Shown here piece after piece: positions 43,445-53,431 of a stretch of DNA of 64,000 bases. Both the position numbers and the translations under genes were made by a program. The notes under the pieces are model-generated. The model did no database searches. It was given only the letters and a program-made list of their open reading frames with translations, and had not been told where the DNA came from. The stretch is from the NCBI RefSeq assembly GCF_024055795.1, contig NZ_JAMXMY010000007.1, positions 124,001-188,000 of the forward strand. The letters are read 5' to 3'. The stretch is from Actinoallomurus purpureus (GTDB lineage: Bacteria > Actinomycetota > Actinomycetes > Streptosporangiales > Streptosporangiaceae). Numbering within the stretch: the stretch's first letter is position 1; every line of letters starts with the position of its first letter.

Positions 43445-44502
43445 CCGCTGCCGGGCCGCTCTGCCGGAGGGTCGTCTCCGGGCGCCGGAGCGCGGGCGCC
43501 GTCGGCCGGGTGGGCGCTGGGCGGCGTCACCCATCCTTGGAAGGCCGCCTGCAGACCGGCCTGGAACCGCGTCTGCGCGCCGAGTCGTGTCATCAGATCC
43601 CGCACGCGGCGCTGCAGCGTGCGATAGCTCAGGCCGACCTGCCGGCTGATCGCCTCGTCCCCCAGACCGGCGGTGAGGAGGGCCACGAGCTGGGCCTCGA
43701 ACGGCGTCGGCGCGGCCCCGGGCGGGCCCGTGGTGTCGTCGCCGGCCGCCCGCAGGGGTAGCGCCAGCCGCCACAGCGTCTCGAACAGCGCGCACAGGGC
43801 GTCGAGCAGTTCCGAGGAGTGCACGATCGCACAGCTCTCGATGGCCGAGGCGTCGATGCGCAACGGCACGATGGCCAGCCGGTCGTCGGCGATGATCATC
43901 TTCATGGGGACGCCCGACATGACCCGCGCCTGCTCCCCCGCGGCGGCGATCGGCTCGTGGTTCCCCTTCCACCACCCGTCCACCTCGAGGCTGACGCGGT
44001 CATAGACCGCCCGGTAGACGACCCCCTTGCGGAGCATCTCCAGTTCGACCTGGTTGGGCAGGTGGGGCTGGTTCACGTACGGCGGGCGGTCGAAGACGCG
44101 CACCTCGTGACGGGCGCCGCGCTGCAACTGCTCGGTGCGCTGCATCACCGCCTCGCGACCCGCGACGATCTCGACCAGTTCGGCGGGGTGCCGGGAGCCC
44201 AGCGCCCGCTGGTACGTCTCGGTCAGCTGGCGCGCGGCGGCCCGGACGCGGCTGAGCTCCGCCTCGCGTTCGAGGACGAGGGTCTCCAGGGCGACGTCCG
44301 GAGGAGCGGCGATGTACTTCTCCAGCTGGCCGGACATCCGGCTCACCAGCCCCGCGTCCTCCAGCACGCGGAGGGAGACCCTGACCTGCTGCGGAGACAG
44401 GCGGGTCGACGCCGCGAGCGCGTCGATCGAGGCTCCGGGCACCTCGATGAGCCTGCGGTAGACGGCCTCGTCCGCGGAATCCAGGCCGAGAGCATCCAGC
44501 AC
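43441..44502 (-). CDS. TrmB-like regulator with a C-terminal LuxR-type helix-turn-helix
   Basis: This 353-residue protein starts with a TrmB-type winged helix (VLDALGLDSADEAVYRRLIE, LAASTRLSPQQVRVSLRVLE), has a central sensor of about 170 residues, then a LuxR-type helix-turn-helix (LTAGLGDEAISRQVGLSYRT, LQRRVRDLMTRLGAQTRFQA). I start at GTG 44502 because that matches the family N-terminus; the upstream GTG 44547 lies in a 15-bp palindrome. Such regulators are often divergent from large secreted S8 peptidases, as here, and probably control the peptidase. Confidence 0.85.
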   Translation of the reverse strand: MLDALGLDSADEAVYRRLIEVPGASIDALAASTRLSPQQVRVSLRVLEDAGLVSRMSGQLEKYIAAPPDVALETLVLEREAELSRVRAAARQLTETYQRALGSRHPAELVEIVAGREAVMQRTEQLQRGARHEVRVFDRPPYVNQPHLPNQVELEMLRKGVVYRAVYDRVSLEVDGWWKGNHEPIAAAGEQARVMSGVPMKMIIADDRLAIVPLRIDASAIESCAIVHSSELLDALCALFETLWRLALPLRAAGDDTTGPPGAAPTPFEAQLVALLTAGLGDEAISRQVGLSYRTLQRRVRDLMTRLGAQTRFQAGLQAAFQGWVTPPSAHPADGARAPAPGDDPPAERPGSG

Positions 44503-44544
44503 AAAGTCGATCTTGCCAAAGTCGGGCCTCCCAGCAGGCCAAAG

Positions 44545-44559
44545 CACGTCAATGACGTG
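44545..44559. promoter_or_regulatory. 15-bp palindrome between regulator and S8 peptidase
   Basis: CACGTCA-A-TGACGTG is perfect. It lies between the divergent regulator and peptidase genes, 43 bases from the chosen regulator start and 88 from the peptidase start. A likely operator for the LuxR-type domain. Confidence 0.6.
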
Positions 44560-44646
44560 AAAGCGCCGCCCTGGAGATCTTCCGCCACGCCGCCGGCGAC
44601 CGTGATCATCAACTGCCGACCCGCCCCCGGGATGAAGGAGTGCCCG

Positions 44647-47600
44647 TTGAACCCTTACCGCCGGCGCGTTCGCGTCGCCATGGCGGCCGGTGTCCTGCTG
44701 ATGGCGATCGCGGCCCCCGCGCCGGCCTCCGCGGCCGGCACCCGTGCTTCGAGCGCCGCGGCCCCGGCCTCTGGAGCCACCGCGATCCCGTCATCCACAT
44801 CGGTGCCCGGATCCGGCCCCGTCTCCGCCACCGGTTCGTCGTCCGGCAAGCGCATCACACTGATCACGGGGGACGTGGTCACCTACGACGCCCACGCCGG
44901 CAAGGGCGCGGCCGTCCGCGTCACCGCGGCGCGGCGGGCGGACGGCCGGCCGGTGGGCTTCTTCCAGCGCCGCCAGGGCGACGCCCTGTACGTGATGCCG
45001 TCGGACGCGCTCGGCCTGATCAACACCGGCAGGCTGGACAGGAGCCTGTTCGACGTGGCCTACCTGGCGCGTTCCGGCTACACCGATGACGCGTCCCCGC
45101 GAATCCCGATGATCGCGCAGTACGGTGCCACGGTCCGCGACGCGAAGACGCTGTCCCGGCAGGCCGACGCCCTGCCGGCGAACACCTCCTCCCGCCCGCT
45201 GGCGTCGATCCACGGAGCCGCGTTCGGCGTCGCCAAGTCCGCGGTGCGGACGTTCTGGGACACGGTCGCCCCCGCGGCCGGTGACGCGCAGCCGAAGACG
45301 CTGGCCGGCGGGCTGAGCAAGATCTGGCTGGACCGCAAGGTCACCGTCACCCTCGACAAGAGCGTCCCGCAGATCGGGGCGCCCGAGGCGTGGCAGAAGG
45401 GCCTGGACGGCAAGGGCGTCAAGGTCGCGGTCGTCGACACGGGCATCGACCCGCACCACGCGGACTTCGCCGGCCGGATCGGTGCCACGGCCAACTTCAG
45501 CACCGAGAGCAGCGTCCAGGACGGGCACGGGCACGGCACGCACGTCGCCTCGATCATCGCGGGCAGCGGCGCCGCGTCGGGCGGCCGCTACAAGGGCGTC
45601 GCCCCGGCCGCCACGCTGATGGTCGCCAAGGTGCTCAACAACCTCGGTAGCGGTGACGACTCGCGGGTCATCGAGGGAATGCAGTGGGCGGCCGCGCAGG
45701 GCGCCAAGGTCATCAACCTGAGCCTGGGCAGCAGCCCCACCGACGGGACCGACCCCGCGAGCCAGGCCGTCGACGCCCTCACTCAGCAGTACGGCGCGCT
45801 GTTCGTCATCGCGGCGGGCAACTCCGGCCCCGGCGCGGGCACGGTCGACTCGCCGGGCGCCGCCGACGCCGCCCTCACCGTGGCCGCCGTCGACAAGCAG
45901 GACAAGCTCGCCGACTTCTCCAGCCGGGGACCGAGGGCCGGCGACCTAGCCCTCAAACCGGACATCGCGGCGCCCGGCGTCGACATCGTCGCCGCCCGTG
46001 CCGCCGGAACGAACTTCGGCACCGTGGTGGACGCGAACTACACGACCCTCAGCGGCACCTCGATGGCCACCCCGCACGTCGCCGGCGCGGCGGCCATTCT
46101 GGCGCAGCAACACCCGGACCGGTCCCCCGCGTGGCTCAAGTCCGTGCTCACCGGCACCGCGCGCGACGACGGCTACGGCGCCTACGAACAGGGCGCGGGC
46201 CGCGTCGACGTGGCGCAGGCCGTGACGGGGCAGGTGCACGCCGATGGCGACCTGGACTTCGGCCTGCTCTCCTACCCGCAGTCCGGGCCGGTGACCAAGA
46301 CGATCACCTACGCCAACGACGGCGACCAGCCCGTCACCCTCACCCTGGCCCTCACGCTCACGGCGCACGCCGGCGGCACCGCCGGCAAGGGCATGCTGTC
46401 GGCCGACCACGACACGGTGACCGTGCCCGCCGGCGGCACGGCGGCCGTCAAGGTCACCCTCGACCCGGCGAAGGGCCCCGCGACCCGGTACGAGGGCGCC
46501 GTCCGCGCCACCGCCACCGGCGTCCGCGTCACAACGGCGATCGGCGCGTACGTCGAGGCCCGGAAGGTGAAGCTCGGCGGGCACGTGATCCCGCCCGACG
46601 GCGCCACCGACCTGACGTACAGCGGCTGGGCCTTCATGCGCGTCGACGACCGCGACGACCTCGACTACGGGATGACCGCCGGCTCGGGCCAGGACGCCGC
46701 CGCCGACGTCTACCCCGGCACCTTCACCGTCACCACGTACGTCACCTGGCGCGACGCCGACCATCAGCTCAACTCCGCGCTGGTCACCGCGCCGGAGGTC
46801 GACGCGGACCACGACACCACCGTGACCCTCGACCTGCGCAAGGCGCGGAAGGTCACCGTGCGGACGCCGAAGCCGACCGAGGAGTACGAAGGGCAGTTCG
46901 GTCTCCGGCGGGTGCCGGCGACCGGAAAGGGCTACCTGACGCTGACCGGCGACATGCCGTACGGCTCGATGAACATGTGGATGCTGCCGTCCAGGAAGGT
47001 CACCCAGGGCGGCTACCTCGCGTTCAGCCAGCACCTGCTCGGCGCGCCGCTGGTCACCATGCGGGGCCGGGGGCGCGGAGCACCGGCCCTGCACCCGGAG
47101 TACCAGCCGACCTGGAAGAGCCTCTCCGGCAGCGTGCCGATGCTGAACGGCCACCTCCGCCTTCCCGTGGTCTACGGCGGCCACGGAAGCGCGGCGGACC
47201 TGGCCGGAGTGAACGTCCGCGGCCGGCTCGTCCTGCTGTCCCTCGACGACATCTGCACCACCACCTGCACCGCCGACGCTCTGGACCGTGTCAAGAACGC
47301 CGCACAGGGCGGCGCCGCCGGCGTACTCGGCTTCGGGGCCACCGCACGGTCGTTCTTCGACCCCACCCGGGCCTGGCCGCTCTACCCGATCCCGACGATG
47401 AGCCTGACCGCCGGCGAGGGCCGGGCGCTGCTGGCCGTGGTCCGCGCGGGCGGCACCGACCTCGACGTGACCGGCGTGCCGAACACGCCGTACGTCTACT
47501 CCCTGAAGTTCTACGAGAACGGCGCCGTCCCGGACCGCCTCCACTACTCGGTGAACGAGGGGAACCTCGTCACCACCGACGACCGGTTCCACCTCGACCG

Positions 47601-48675
47601 TCCCGGAAGGGTCCACGAGACCTGGTACGCGCCGTACCGCGGGGAACCCGGCATCCCGAGCGACGTCGACTTCTCCGCTCCCGCCCCCGGCAGCCGCACC
47701 GAGTACGTGGGCCCGGTCTCACCGGACGTGCTCTGGCAGCGGGACGTCGCGTTCACGTACGACGACCCGGGAGGGGACTACTTCCACCGGGACGGACGGG
47801 ACTACACCGGCGTCGACGTGTACACCAGGCCCGGCCACCGGACGGCGCAGTGGGGTGCCCAGCCCATCGTCCCGGGTGACGACCCGCCGACGGCCGCGCG
47901 CACGGCGCTGTTCCCCAGCTCACGGCAGTGCTTCCCCTGCCGTTCCGGCGACCTGCTCACCACGGCCCTCCCGGTCGTCAGCGCCAGTTCCGCCCCGACC
48001 GGCGGGAGCGCCTTCGCCTGGAGCGCGAACGGAGTGTCACAGTACGGCGGAAAGGACGAGGAACATCTCTACCGCGCCGACGGCACCGAGATCCCGCTCG
48101 TCGAGCAGAAGGCCATCCTCGGGATCTTCGCCTTCCCCGTCCCGACCTTCACGCTGCCCGAGGGCGAGGCTCGCTATCGGCTCACCGACAATTACCACAC
48201 CCCGAACCCGATGCAGCGCTACGCCACCGACGTGGACACGGCGTGGACCTTCGGCTCGGCGCGGCCGCAGAAGGGGATGACGTCCTTCCAGGACGGTCTG
48301 TGCGTGAGCTGGCTCGTGGCACAGGCCATCAAGCCGTGTGAGCCGATCCGCACGCTCAATCTGCGGTACGGACTCGGCCTCGACCTGGACAACCGGCTGT
48401 CGCCCGGAACGCGCCGGATCACGATCAGCGGCTACAACGGCGCGCTCGGCGACTCCACCGCCAGGCTCACGCGCCTGAAGCTGTGGGTCACCTTCGACGA
48501 CGGTGCCCACTGGCAGCAGCTCACGACGAGGGCGTCGGGGTCCGGATTCACGGCGGCGATCGCGAACCCCGCCGCCGCGGCCGGGCAGGACGCGGTCGGC
48601 CTGCGCGTCCAGGCGGCGGACACCGAAGGCAACACGATCGACCAGACGGTCCACCGGGCCTACGGCCTCAAATAG
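44647..48675 (+). CDS. Large secreted subtilisin-like (S8) serine peptidase
   Basis: This 1342-residue exoprotease begins with a Sec signal (about 1-30, AMAAGVLLMAIAAPAPASAA). I use TTG 44647, which has AAGGAG six bases upstream; ATG 44632 has no such site. After a propeptide (KRITLITGDVVTYDA, typical of this group), the S8 domain shows D264 (VAVVDTGIDPHHADF), His in HGHGTHVASIIAG and S471 (LSGTSMATPHVAGA), plus the oxyanion Asn (AAGNSG). A long beta-rich C-terminal part follows, with a PA-like insert (GRLVLLSLDDICTTTC). Likely a nutrient-scavenging or developmental protease. Confidence 0.93.
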   Translation: MNPYRRRVRVAMAAGVLLMAIAAPAPASAAGTRASSAAAPASGATAIPSSTSVPGSGPVSATGSSSGKRITLITGDVVTYDAHAGKGAAVRVTAARRADGRPVGFFQRRQGDALYVMPSDALGLINTGRLDRSLFDVAYLARSGYTDDASPRIPMIAQYGATVRDAKTLSRQADALPANTSSRPLASIHGAAFGVAKSAVRTFWDTVAPAAGDAQPKTLAGGLSKIWLDRKVTVTLDKSVPQIGAPEAWQKGLDGKGVKVAVVDTGIDPHHADFAGRIGATANFSTESSVQDGHGHGTHVASIIAGSGAASGGRYKGVAPAATLMVAKVLNNLGSGDDSRVIEGMQWAAAQGAKVINLSLGSSPTDGTDPASQAVDALTQQYGALFVIAAGNSGPGAGTVDSPGAADAALTVAAVDKQDKLADFSSRGPRAGDLALKPDIAAPGVDIVAARAAGTNFGTVVDANYTTLSGTSMATPHVAGAAAILAQQHPDRSPAWLKSVLTGTARDDGYGAYEQGAGRVDVAQAVTGQVHADGDLDFGLLSYPQSGPVTKTITYANDGDQPVTLTLALTLTAHAGGTAGKGMLSADHDTVTVPAGGTAAVKVTLDPAKGPATRYEGAVRATATGVRVTTAIGAYVEARKVKLGGHVIPPDGATDLTYSGWAFMRVDDRDDLDYGMTAGSGQDAAADVYPGTFTVTTYVTWRDADHQLNSALVTAPEVDADHDTTVTLDLRKARKVTVRTPKPTEEYEGQFGLRRVPATGKGYLTLTGDMPYGSMNMWMLPSRKVTQGGYLAFSQHLLGAPLVTMRGRGRGAPALHPEYQPTWKSLSGSVPMLNGHLRLPVVYGGHGSAADLAGVNVRGRLVLLSLDDICTTTCTADALDRVKNAAQGGAAGVLGFGATARSFFDPTRAWPLYPIPTMSLTAGEGRALLAVVRAGGTDLDVTGVPNTPYVYSLKFYENGAVPDRLHYSVNEGNLVTTDDRFHLDRPGRVHETWYAPYRGEPGIPSDVDFSAPAPGSRTEYVGPVSPDVLWQRDVAFTYDDPGGDYFHRDGRDYTGVDVYTRPGHRTAQWGAQPIVPGDDPPTAARTALFPSSRQCFPCRSGDLLTTALPVVSASSAPTGGSAFAWSANGVSQYGGKDEEHLYRADGTEIPLVEQKAILGIFAFPVPTFTLPEGEARYRLTDNYHTPNPMQRYATDVDTAWTFGSARPQKGMTSFQDGLCVSWLVAQAIKPCEPIRTLNLRYGLGLDLDNRLSPGTRRITISGYNGALGDSTARLTRLKLWVTFDDGAHWQQLTTRASGSGFTAAIANPAAAAGQDAVGLRVQAADTEGNTIDQTVHRAYGLK

Positions 48676-48687
48676 CGACAGCGGCAC

Positions 48688-48721
48688 CGCGGGGCGGCCA
48701 CGAACGAAGGACCGCCCCGCG
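48688..48721. terminator. Hairpin between S8 peptidase and SDR genes
   Basis: CGCGGGGCGG pairs perfectly with 48712-48721 across a 14-base loop. It separates convergent genes and could stop transcription from both sides. Confidence 0.65.
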
Positions 48722-48745
48722 CAAGGCCCGCGACCTCAGGGCGAA

Positions 48746-49537
48746 TCAGTCGACGATGATTCCGCCGGTCAGGTTCGCGACGGTACCGGTCATCGCGGCC
48801 GCCCGGTCGGAGGCCACGAAAGCGGCCACGTCCGCGAGCTCCGCCAGTGTGGTCGCGCGCTTCCGGTGAGTCATGCCGGAAGTGAGGGCGGTGAACTGCT
48901 CTCGCGTGATGCCGTGCGTGTCGGCATGGAGGCCGAAGACGACATCGATCGTCGCCGTCTCGGGCATGCCGGTCGTGCGGAGACAGACGGCGCGGACGCC
49001 GTACTGGGCACATTCGGCCGAGAGCGCGCGGTTGAGGCCTTCGAGCGCTGCCCAGGCCGGGCCCATTCCTCCCACCAGCGGCGCACCCAGACGGGCCGGC
49101 TCGGGCGTGTGCATCAGGATCACGCCGGACCGCTGCTCGATCATGCGACGCGCGGCGGCCCTGGCCGTCACGAAATGAGCCCGCGGATAGGTGGTGACCG
49201 GCAGTGAGAAGCTCTCCACCGAGAGCTCGGTGAGAGGGATCCCTTGAATGCCTTGCTGTGGGATCCCGATGGCGTTGAACGAGACATCGATCGTCCCGGC
49301 CTGTTCCACGACGGCATCGAGGTGGCTCCCCACGGCCTCCTCGTCGAGCGCGTCGACCTGCGCCGTCTCGGCCGCTCCACCGGCGGCTGAGATCTCCTTC
49401 GCGAGCGCGTCGACGGCACTGAGATCTCGTCCGGTCAGGAAGACGCGCGCGCCTTCGCGAGCGAAGGCCCGGGCCACCGCGCCACCGACCGCGCCTGCCG
49501 CTCCGTAGATGATCGCGTTCTTGTTCTCGAGTGACAT
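48746..49537 (-). CDS. SDR-family protein lacking the catalytic Tyr and Lys
   Basis: This 263-residue protein has the Rossmann N-terminus (NAIIYGAAGAVGGAVARAF), with GxxGxxG altered to GAAGAVGG, and a FNAIG in place of NNAG. Where YxxxK should be, the sequence is GGMGPAWAALEGLNRALSAE, so aligned to the helix the Tyr is Met and the Lys is Trp. A family of such atypical SDRs exists and their activity is unclear. GGAGAACAGAA precedes the ATG. It is the last gene of a minus-strand run (sigma factor, TIGR03086, SDR, SDR). Confidence 0.85.
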   Translation of the reverse strand: MSLENKNAIIYGAAGAVGGAVARAFAREGARVFLTGRDLSAVDALAKEISAAGGAAETAQVDALDEEAVGSHLDAVVEQAGTIDVSFNAIGIPQQGIQGIPLTELSVESFSLPVTTYPRAHFVTARAAARRMIEQRSGVILMHTPEPARLGAPLVGGMGPAWAALEGLNRALSAECAQYGVRAVCLRTTGMPETATIDVVFGLHADTHGITREQFTALTSGMTHRKRATTLAELADVAAFVASDRAAAMTGTVANLTGGIIVD

Positions 49538-49640
49538 TTCTGTTCTCCAGCCGCCGCCATGGCGGCATTTGTGATTTTGATATTTGGTGAGGGTTGGAAT
49601 GTGTCGTAATCGCTCGGCGTGGCGCCGCTGCGGCAGCCCG

Positions 49641-50393
49641 TCAGCCGACCTGGCTCAGGCCGTCGGCGTTGAGCAGGTAGGCGGGACGGTCGTGGTCCGG
49701 GTCGGTGGCCAGGGCCACGATGGACTTGCCGACCTGTTCAGGGGTGAGCGCAGGCCCCCGCCCCTGGAGGAAGGTGGCCACGTCCACCCCCTGCCGGGCG
49801 GCGTAGGAGGCCACGCCGCTCGCGCCGAGGTCGGTGGCCGGGGTCAGGGTCGGGAGCACCGAGACGAACCTGATACCGAGCGCGTCCCGTTCGGACTCGC
49901 CGGCAGCGTAGGAGATGATGAACCTGATCGTGGCCTTGGCGCCGGCATAGCCGCCGCTCAGGGGCGAACCGCCCAGCGCGGCTCCGCTGGAGAACGCGAT
50001 CACCACGCTGCCAGGGTCGAGTGGCCGCAGCAGCGACTCACGTGTCCAGTTGAACACCTGCCGGACGTCCACCTCCCAGTTGCGGCTGAACGTCTCCCAC
50101 GTGTGCTGCTGGAGCGGCCTGGCCAGCGGACTCGCTCCAGCGTTGAGAACCAGGGTGCGCGGCCGGTACTCCTCGACGAGCCGGCCGGCCACCACCGGGT
50201 CGGCCGCGTCGGCGACGACCGGGATGACGGTGTCACCGAGTTGCGCCCGCAGCTCCTCCAGCGACCCACGGTCACGGGCGACCGCGACGACGTCGGCGCC
50301 CACCGCCGAGAGCGCGGTAGCGACACCGCGCCCGAAACCCCGGCTGGCGCCGGTGACGAGTGCCGTGGTTCCGGTGAGTTCTTGGATCGGCAT
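49641..50393 (-). CDS. Classical SDR-family oxidoreductase
   Basis: This 250-residue NAD(P)-dependent oxidoreductase has TTALVTGASRGFGRGVA (nucleotide site), LVLNAGAS, a catalytic Ser region (VIAFSSGAALGGSP) and Tyr/Lys in GGYAGAKATIRF. AGAGGAGA lies just upstream of the ATG. It follows the TIGR03086 gene by 65 bases and the sigma factor further up. The substrate is not evident. Confidence 0.9.
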   Translation of the reverse strand: MPIQELTGTTALVTGASRGFGRGVATALSAVGADVVAVARDRGSLEELRAQLGDTVIPVVADAADPVVAGRLVEEYRPRTLVLNAGASPLARPLQQHTWETFSRNWEVDVRQVFNWTRESLLRPLDPGSVVIAFSSGAALGGSPLSGGYAGAKATIRFIISYAAGESERDALGIRFVSVLPTLTPATDLGASGVASYAARQGVDVATFLQGRGPALTPEQVGKSIVALATDPDHDRPAYLLNADGLSQVG

Positions 50394-50458
50394 TTAAATC
50401 TCCTCTTCTGTTCTCTTCGATGAAGGCCTGCGCGATGGAGGAACTGCCGGCGTGCCGG

Positions 50459-51075
50459 TTACCGGCCCGCGTCCACGCCCGCGTCCACGCCTGCGGGGCT
50501 ACGGCCGAGAAAGGCGATGAGGCGGTCGCTCGGGCCGGCCGACCACGATGCCGCGACGGGCGCCGCGAACAGCGGGTGGCGCAGGGCGTCGTTGACCACC
50601 AGCGGCGACAACGTCAGCAGGTCGACGGCCAGCTCAGCCGGAATTGGCCGATCGCTGCCGCAGGCCACGGAGAGGTCCCACCCGTGCATCGCGATCTCGA
50701 TGGCACCCGTGATCGCGACGAGCTCTGCCACCATCGGATGCCCGGCTATGACGATCCGGTGACCGCGGTGTCCGGCCGCGGTCCAGGCGCGCAGGAGCCG
50801 TCGCGTACCGCCTCGGAAGGCGGCCACGAGGTCGGCCGCCGGATCGCCGTTGCCGTCCTCGTCCTCCGACTCGGACGGGACCAGGTCGACGCGTCCGAGC
50901 TCGATCCCCTCCCGCATCGCGCGGACCGAGTCATTGACGTGCCGGAGCAGCGCGTGGACATCCCAGCCGACGCAGGGCGTCGGACGAGACAGGCATCCGG
51001 CCCCGACCGCCTCCATGCTCTCCAGGCCGTAGCGGATCGCCCGCTCCAGCAGATCGGCCGGACAGCTCGGCTGCG

Positions 51076-51079
<4 letters not shown>
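50459..51079 (-). CDS. TIGR03086-type maleylpyruvate isomerase-like protein
   Basis: This 206-residue protein matches the mycothiol-dependent maleylpyruvate isomerase/DinB-like N-terminal fold: TPCVGWDVHALLRHVNDS near residue 35 and AIEIAMHGWDLSVACG near residue 128, with the metal-type His residues in place. The start overlaps the end of the sigma-factor gene (ATGA at 51076-51079), so they are co-translated. Members use mycothiol as cofactor in some cases; the specific reaction is unknown. The tail repeats GVDAGVDAG. Confidence 0.85.
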
Positions 51080-52071
<992 letters not shown>

Positions 52072-52249
52072 CGCTACCTCTCCGCGTCCGATAGCCGTCG
52101 ATCATCCGCTCATGCGAACAGCCGATGGCAGTCGCGCCGCCATGCCGTGCCCCTGGTCTCCTGTACGTCCTCACCTAATAAAGACCTGGCGGGCGGGCGA
52201 AACTCATCGCATGGTTCGTGATCGAACCCCGCAGGGCGGACAGCACGCC

Positions 52250-52273
52250 GCGAGGCACTCACCAGAGCCTCGC
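52250..52273 (-). terminator. Hairpin after the trypsin-like peptidase gene
   Basis: GCGAGGC pairs with GCCTCGC across ten bases, three bases past the peptidase stop on the minus strand. A second small hairpin (GGTTCG/CGAACC, 52213-52228) lies further on. Confidence 0.5.
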
Positions 52274-52275
52274 CG

Positions 52276-53253
52276 TCAGCCCAGCCTCTCGGCTCGGGCC
52301 CGGAGCGCGACGACGTCGTCGTCGAACCGCGCGGAGTAGGAGCGATCGTGGCGGCGGCCACCGGAGTGGTAGCCGCCGACGACACCGATCACCCGTCCCT
52401 GCCGCCGACCGGGTTCGTACTTCCACAGCCACGGGCTGCCGCTCGTACCTCCATAGAAACCGCCGCAGGCGAAGGTGTTCTGCCAGCGGAACCGCCTGCG
52501 GGCCACCGTGTCGCAGTAGATCGGCCGGTCCGCGGCGGAGTAGCGCACCGTGGGGTAGCCGATGACGCGAATGGCGGCCGGGAGACGGACGTTCGGGGCG
52601 AGCAGGTTGGACCCGGTCACGTCGGCGATGTCATGGCCGGCCCGATCACGGCGCAGGGTGGCGAAGCCGAAGTCCAGGTCGACGTCGCCCCGGCGGACCC
52701 AGCCCTCCGGGACGTAGAGGCGTTTCGCCGTCCAGACGCCGTACGGCGCGTGCGCCCGTTCGTATTTCGGGACGAAGGCCAGGTGGGAACGGTAGTGCGC
52801 CCGCCGCCTGTCGTCGTCGTACGCGTAGAGGCAGTGCGCGGCGGTCAGCAGCAGGTTGTGCCGCGCGCTGCGAACCACGCTCGCCGTGCAGAAGTGGTCT
52901 CGTGCCCGCCGGGAGGTGAAGAACAGCACCCCGACCGACGGCACGGCGTGGAACGCGTGCGCGACCCGGCCCGCCGCCGAGGCGCGCGCGGCCACGTGAC
53001 CGCGCGGCGATGCCGCCGTCTCGTCCCCGGCGGGAGTCGCCGCGGCCATCCGCGCCGGCGTCCAGTACAGCTCCGTTGCCAGCGCCTCGACCCCGGACAC
53101 CTCCCGGACCGGTGCTTCCGGGACCGGCGCTTCCTGAATCCGCGTCTCCCAGACCGACATGCCTCGGGCGGGGGCCGCGTACAGGACCGGCGGCACCGCG
53201 CCGAGCACGATCCCCGTCGCCATCGTGGCGCGCAACGCCCGCGTGCAGCCCAT
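52276..53253 (-). CDS. Secreted trypsin-like serine peptidase
   Basis: This 325-residue protein has an N-terminal signal-like helix (ATMATGIVLGAVPPVLYAAP). The chymotrypsin-fold catalytic triad is visible: His in LLLTAAHCLYAY, Asp in VDLDFGFATL and Ser in GGTSGSPWLWKYE. Such proteins resemble V8-like/glutamyl-type secreted peptidases of actinomycetes. ATG 53253 is preferred because it starts the signal; longer in-frame starts add an unrelated basic segment. It is the leftmost gene before the rny-recA region. Confidence 0.86.
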   Translation of the reverse strand: MGCTRALRATMATGIVLGAVPPVLYAAPARGMSVWETRIQEAPVPEAPVREVSGVEALATELYWTPARMAAATPAGDETAASPRGHVAARASAAGRVAHAFHAVPSVGVLFFTSRRARDHFCTASVVRSARHNLLLTAAHCLYAYDDDRRRAHYRSHLAFVPKYERAHAPYGVWTAKRLYVPEGWVRRGDVDLDFGFATLRRDRAGHDIADVTGSNLLAPNVRLPAAIRVIGYPTVRYSAADRPIYCDTVARRRFRWQNTFACGGFYGGTSGSPWLWKYEPGRRQGRVIGVVGGYHSGGRRHDRSYSARFDDDVVALRARAERLG

Positions 53254-53431
53254 ATCCGCACATCCCGTCCCGGCGGAGCAACGCCCCCGTCGATCATCCG
53301 CGTGCAAGGACGTACGGCAACGTACTAACGACACGAGGACGGAGCAAGGATCACCGCTGATGCCGGAGAATATCGGCCGGGTCGACCTGCGGCTGATCCC
53401 CCGGTGCCGCCGGGCCCCGGGCCGATGATCC

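Noticed and set aside
53360-53428. Short 22-codon frame between the peptidase and rny genes
   Set aside because: Too short and without motif; the GC-rich inverted repeats there more likely belong to the rny 3' end.
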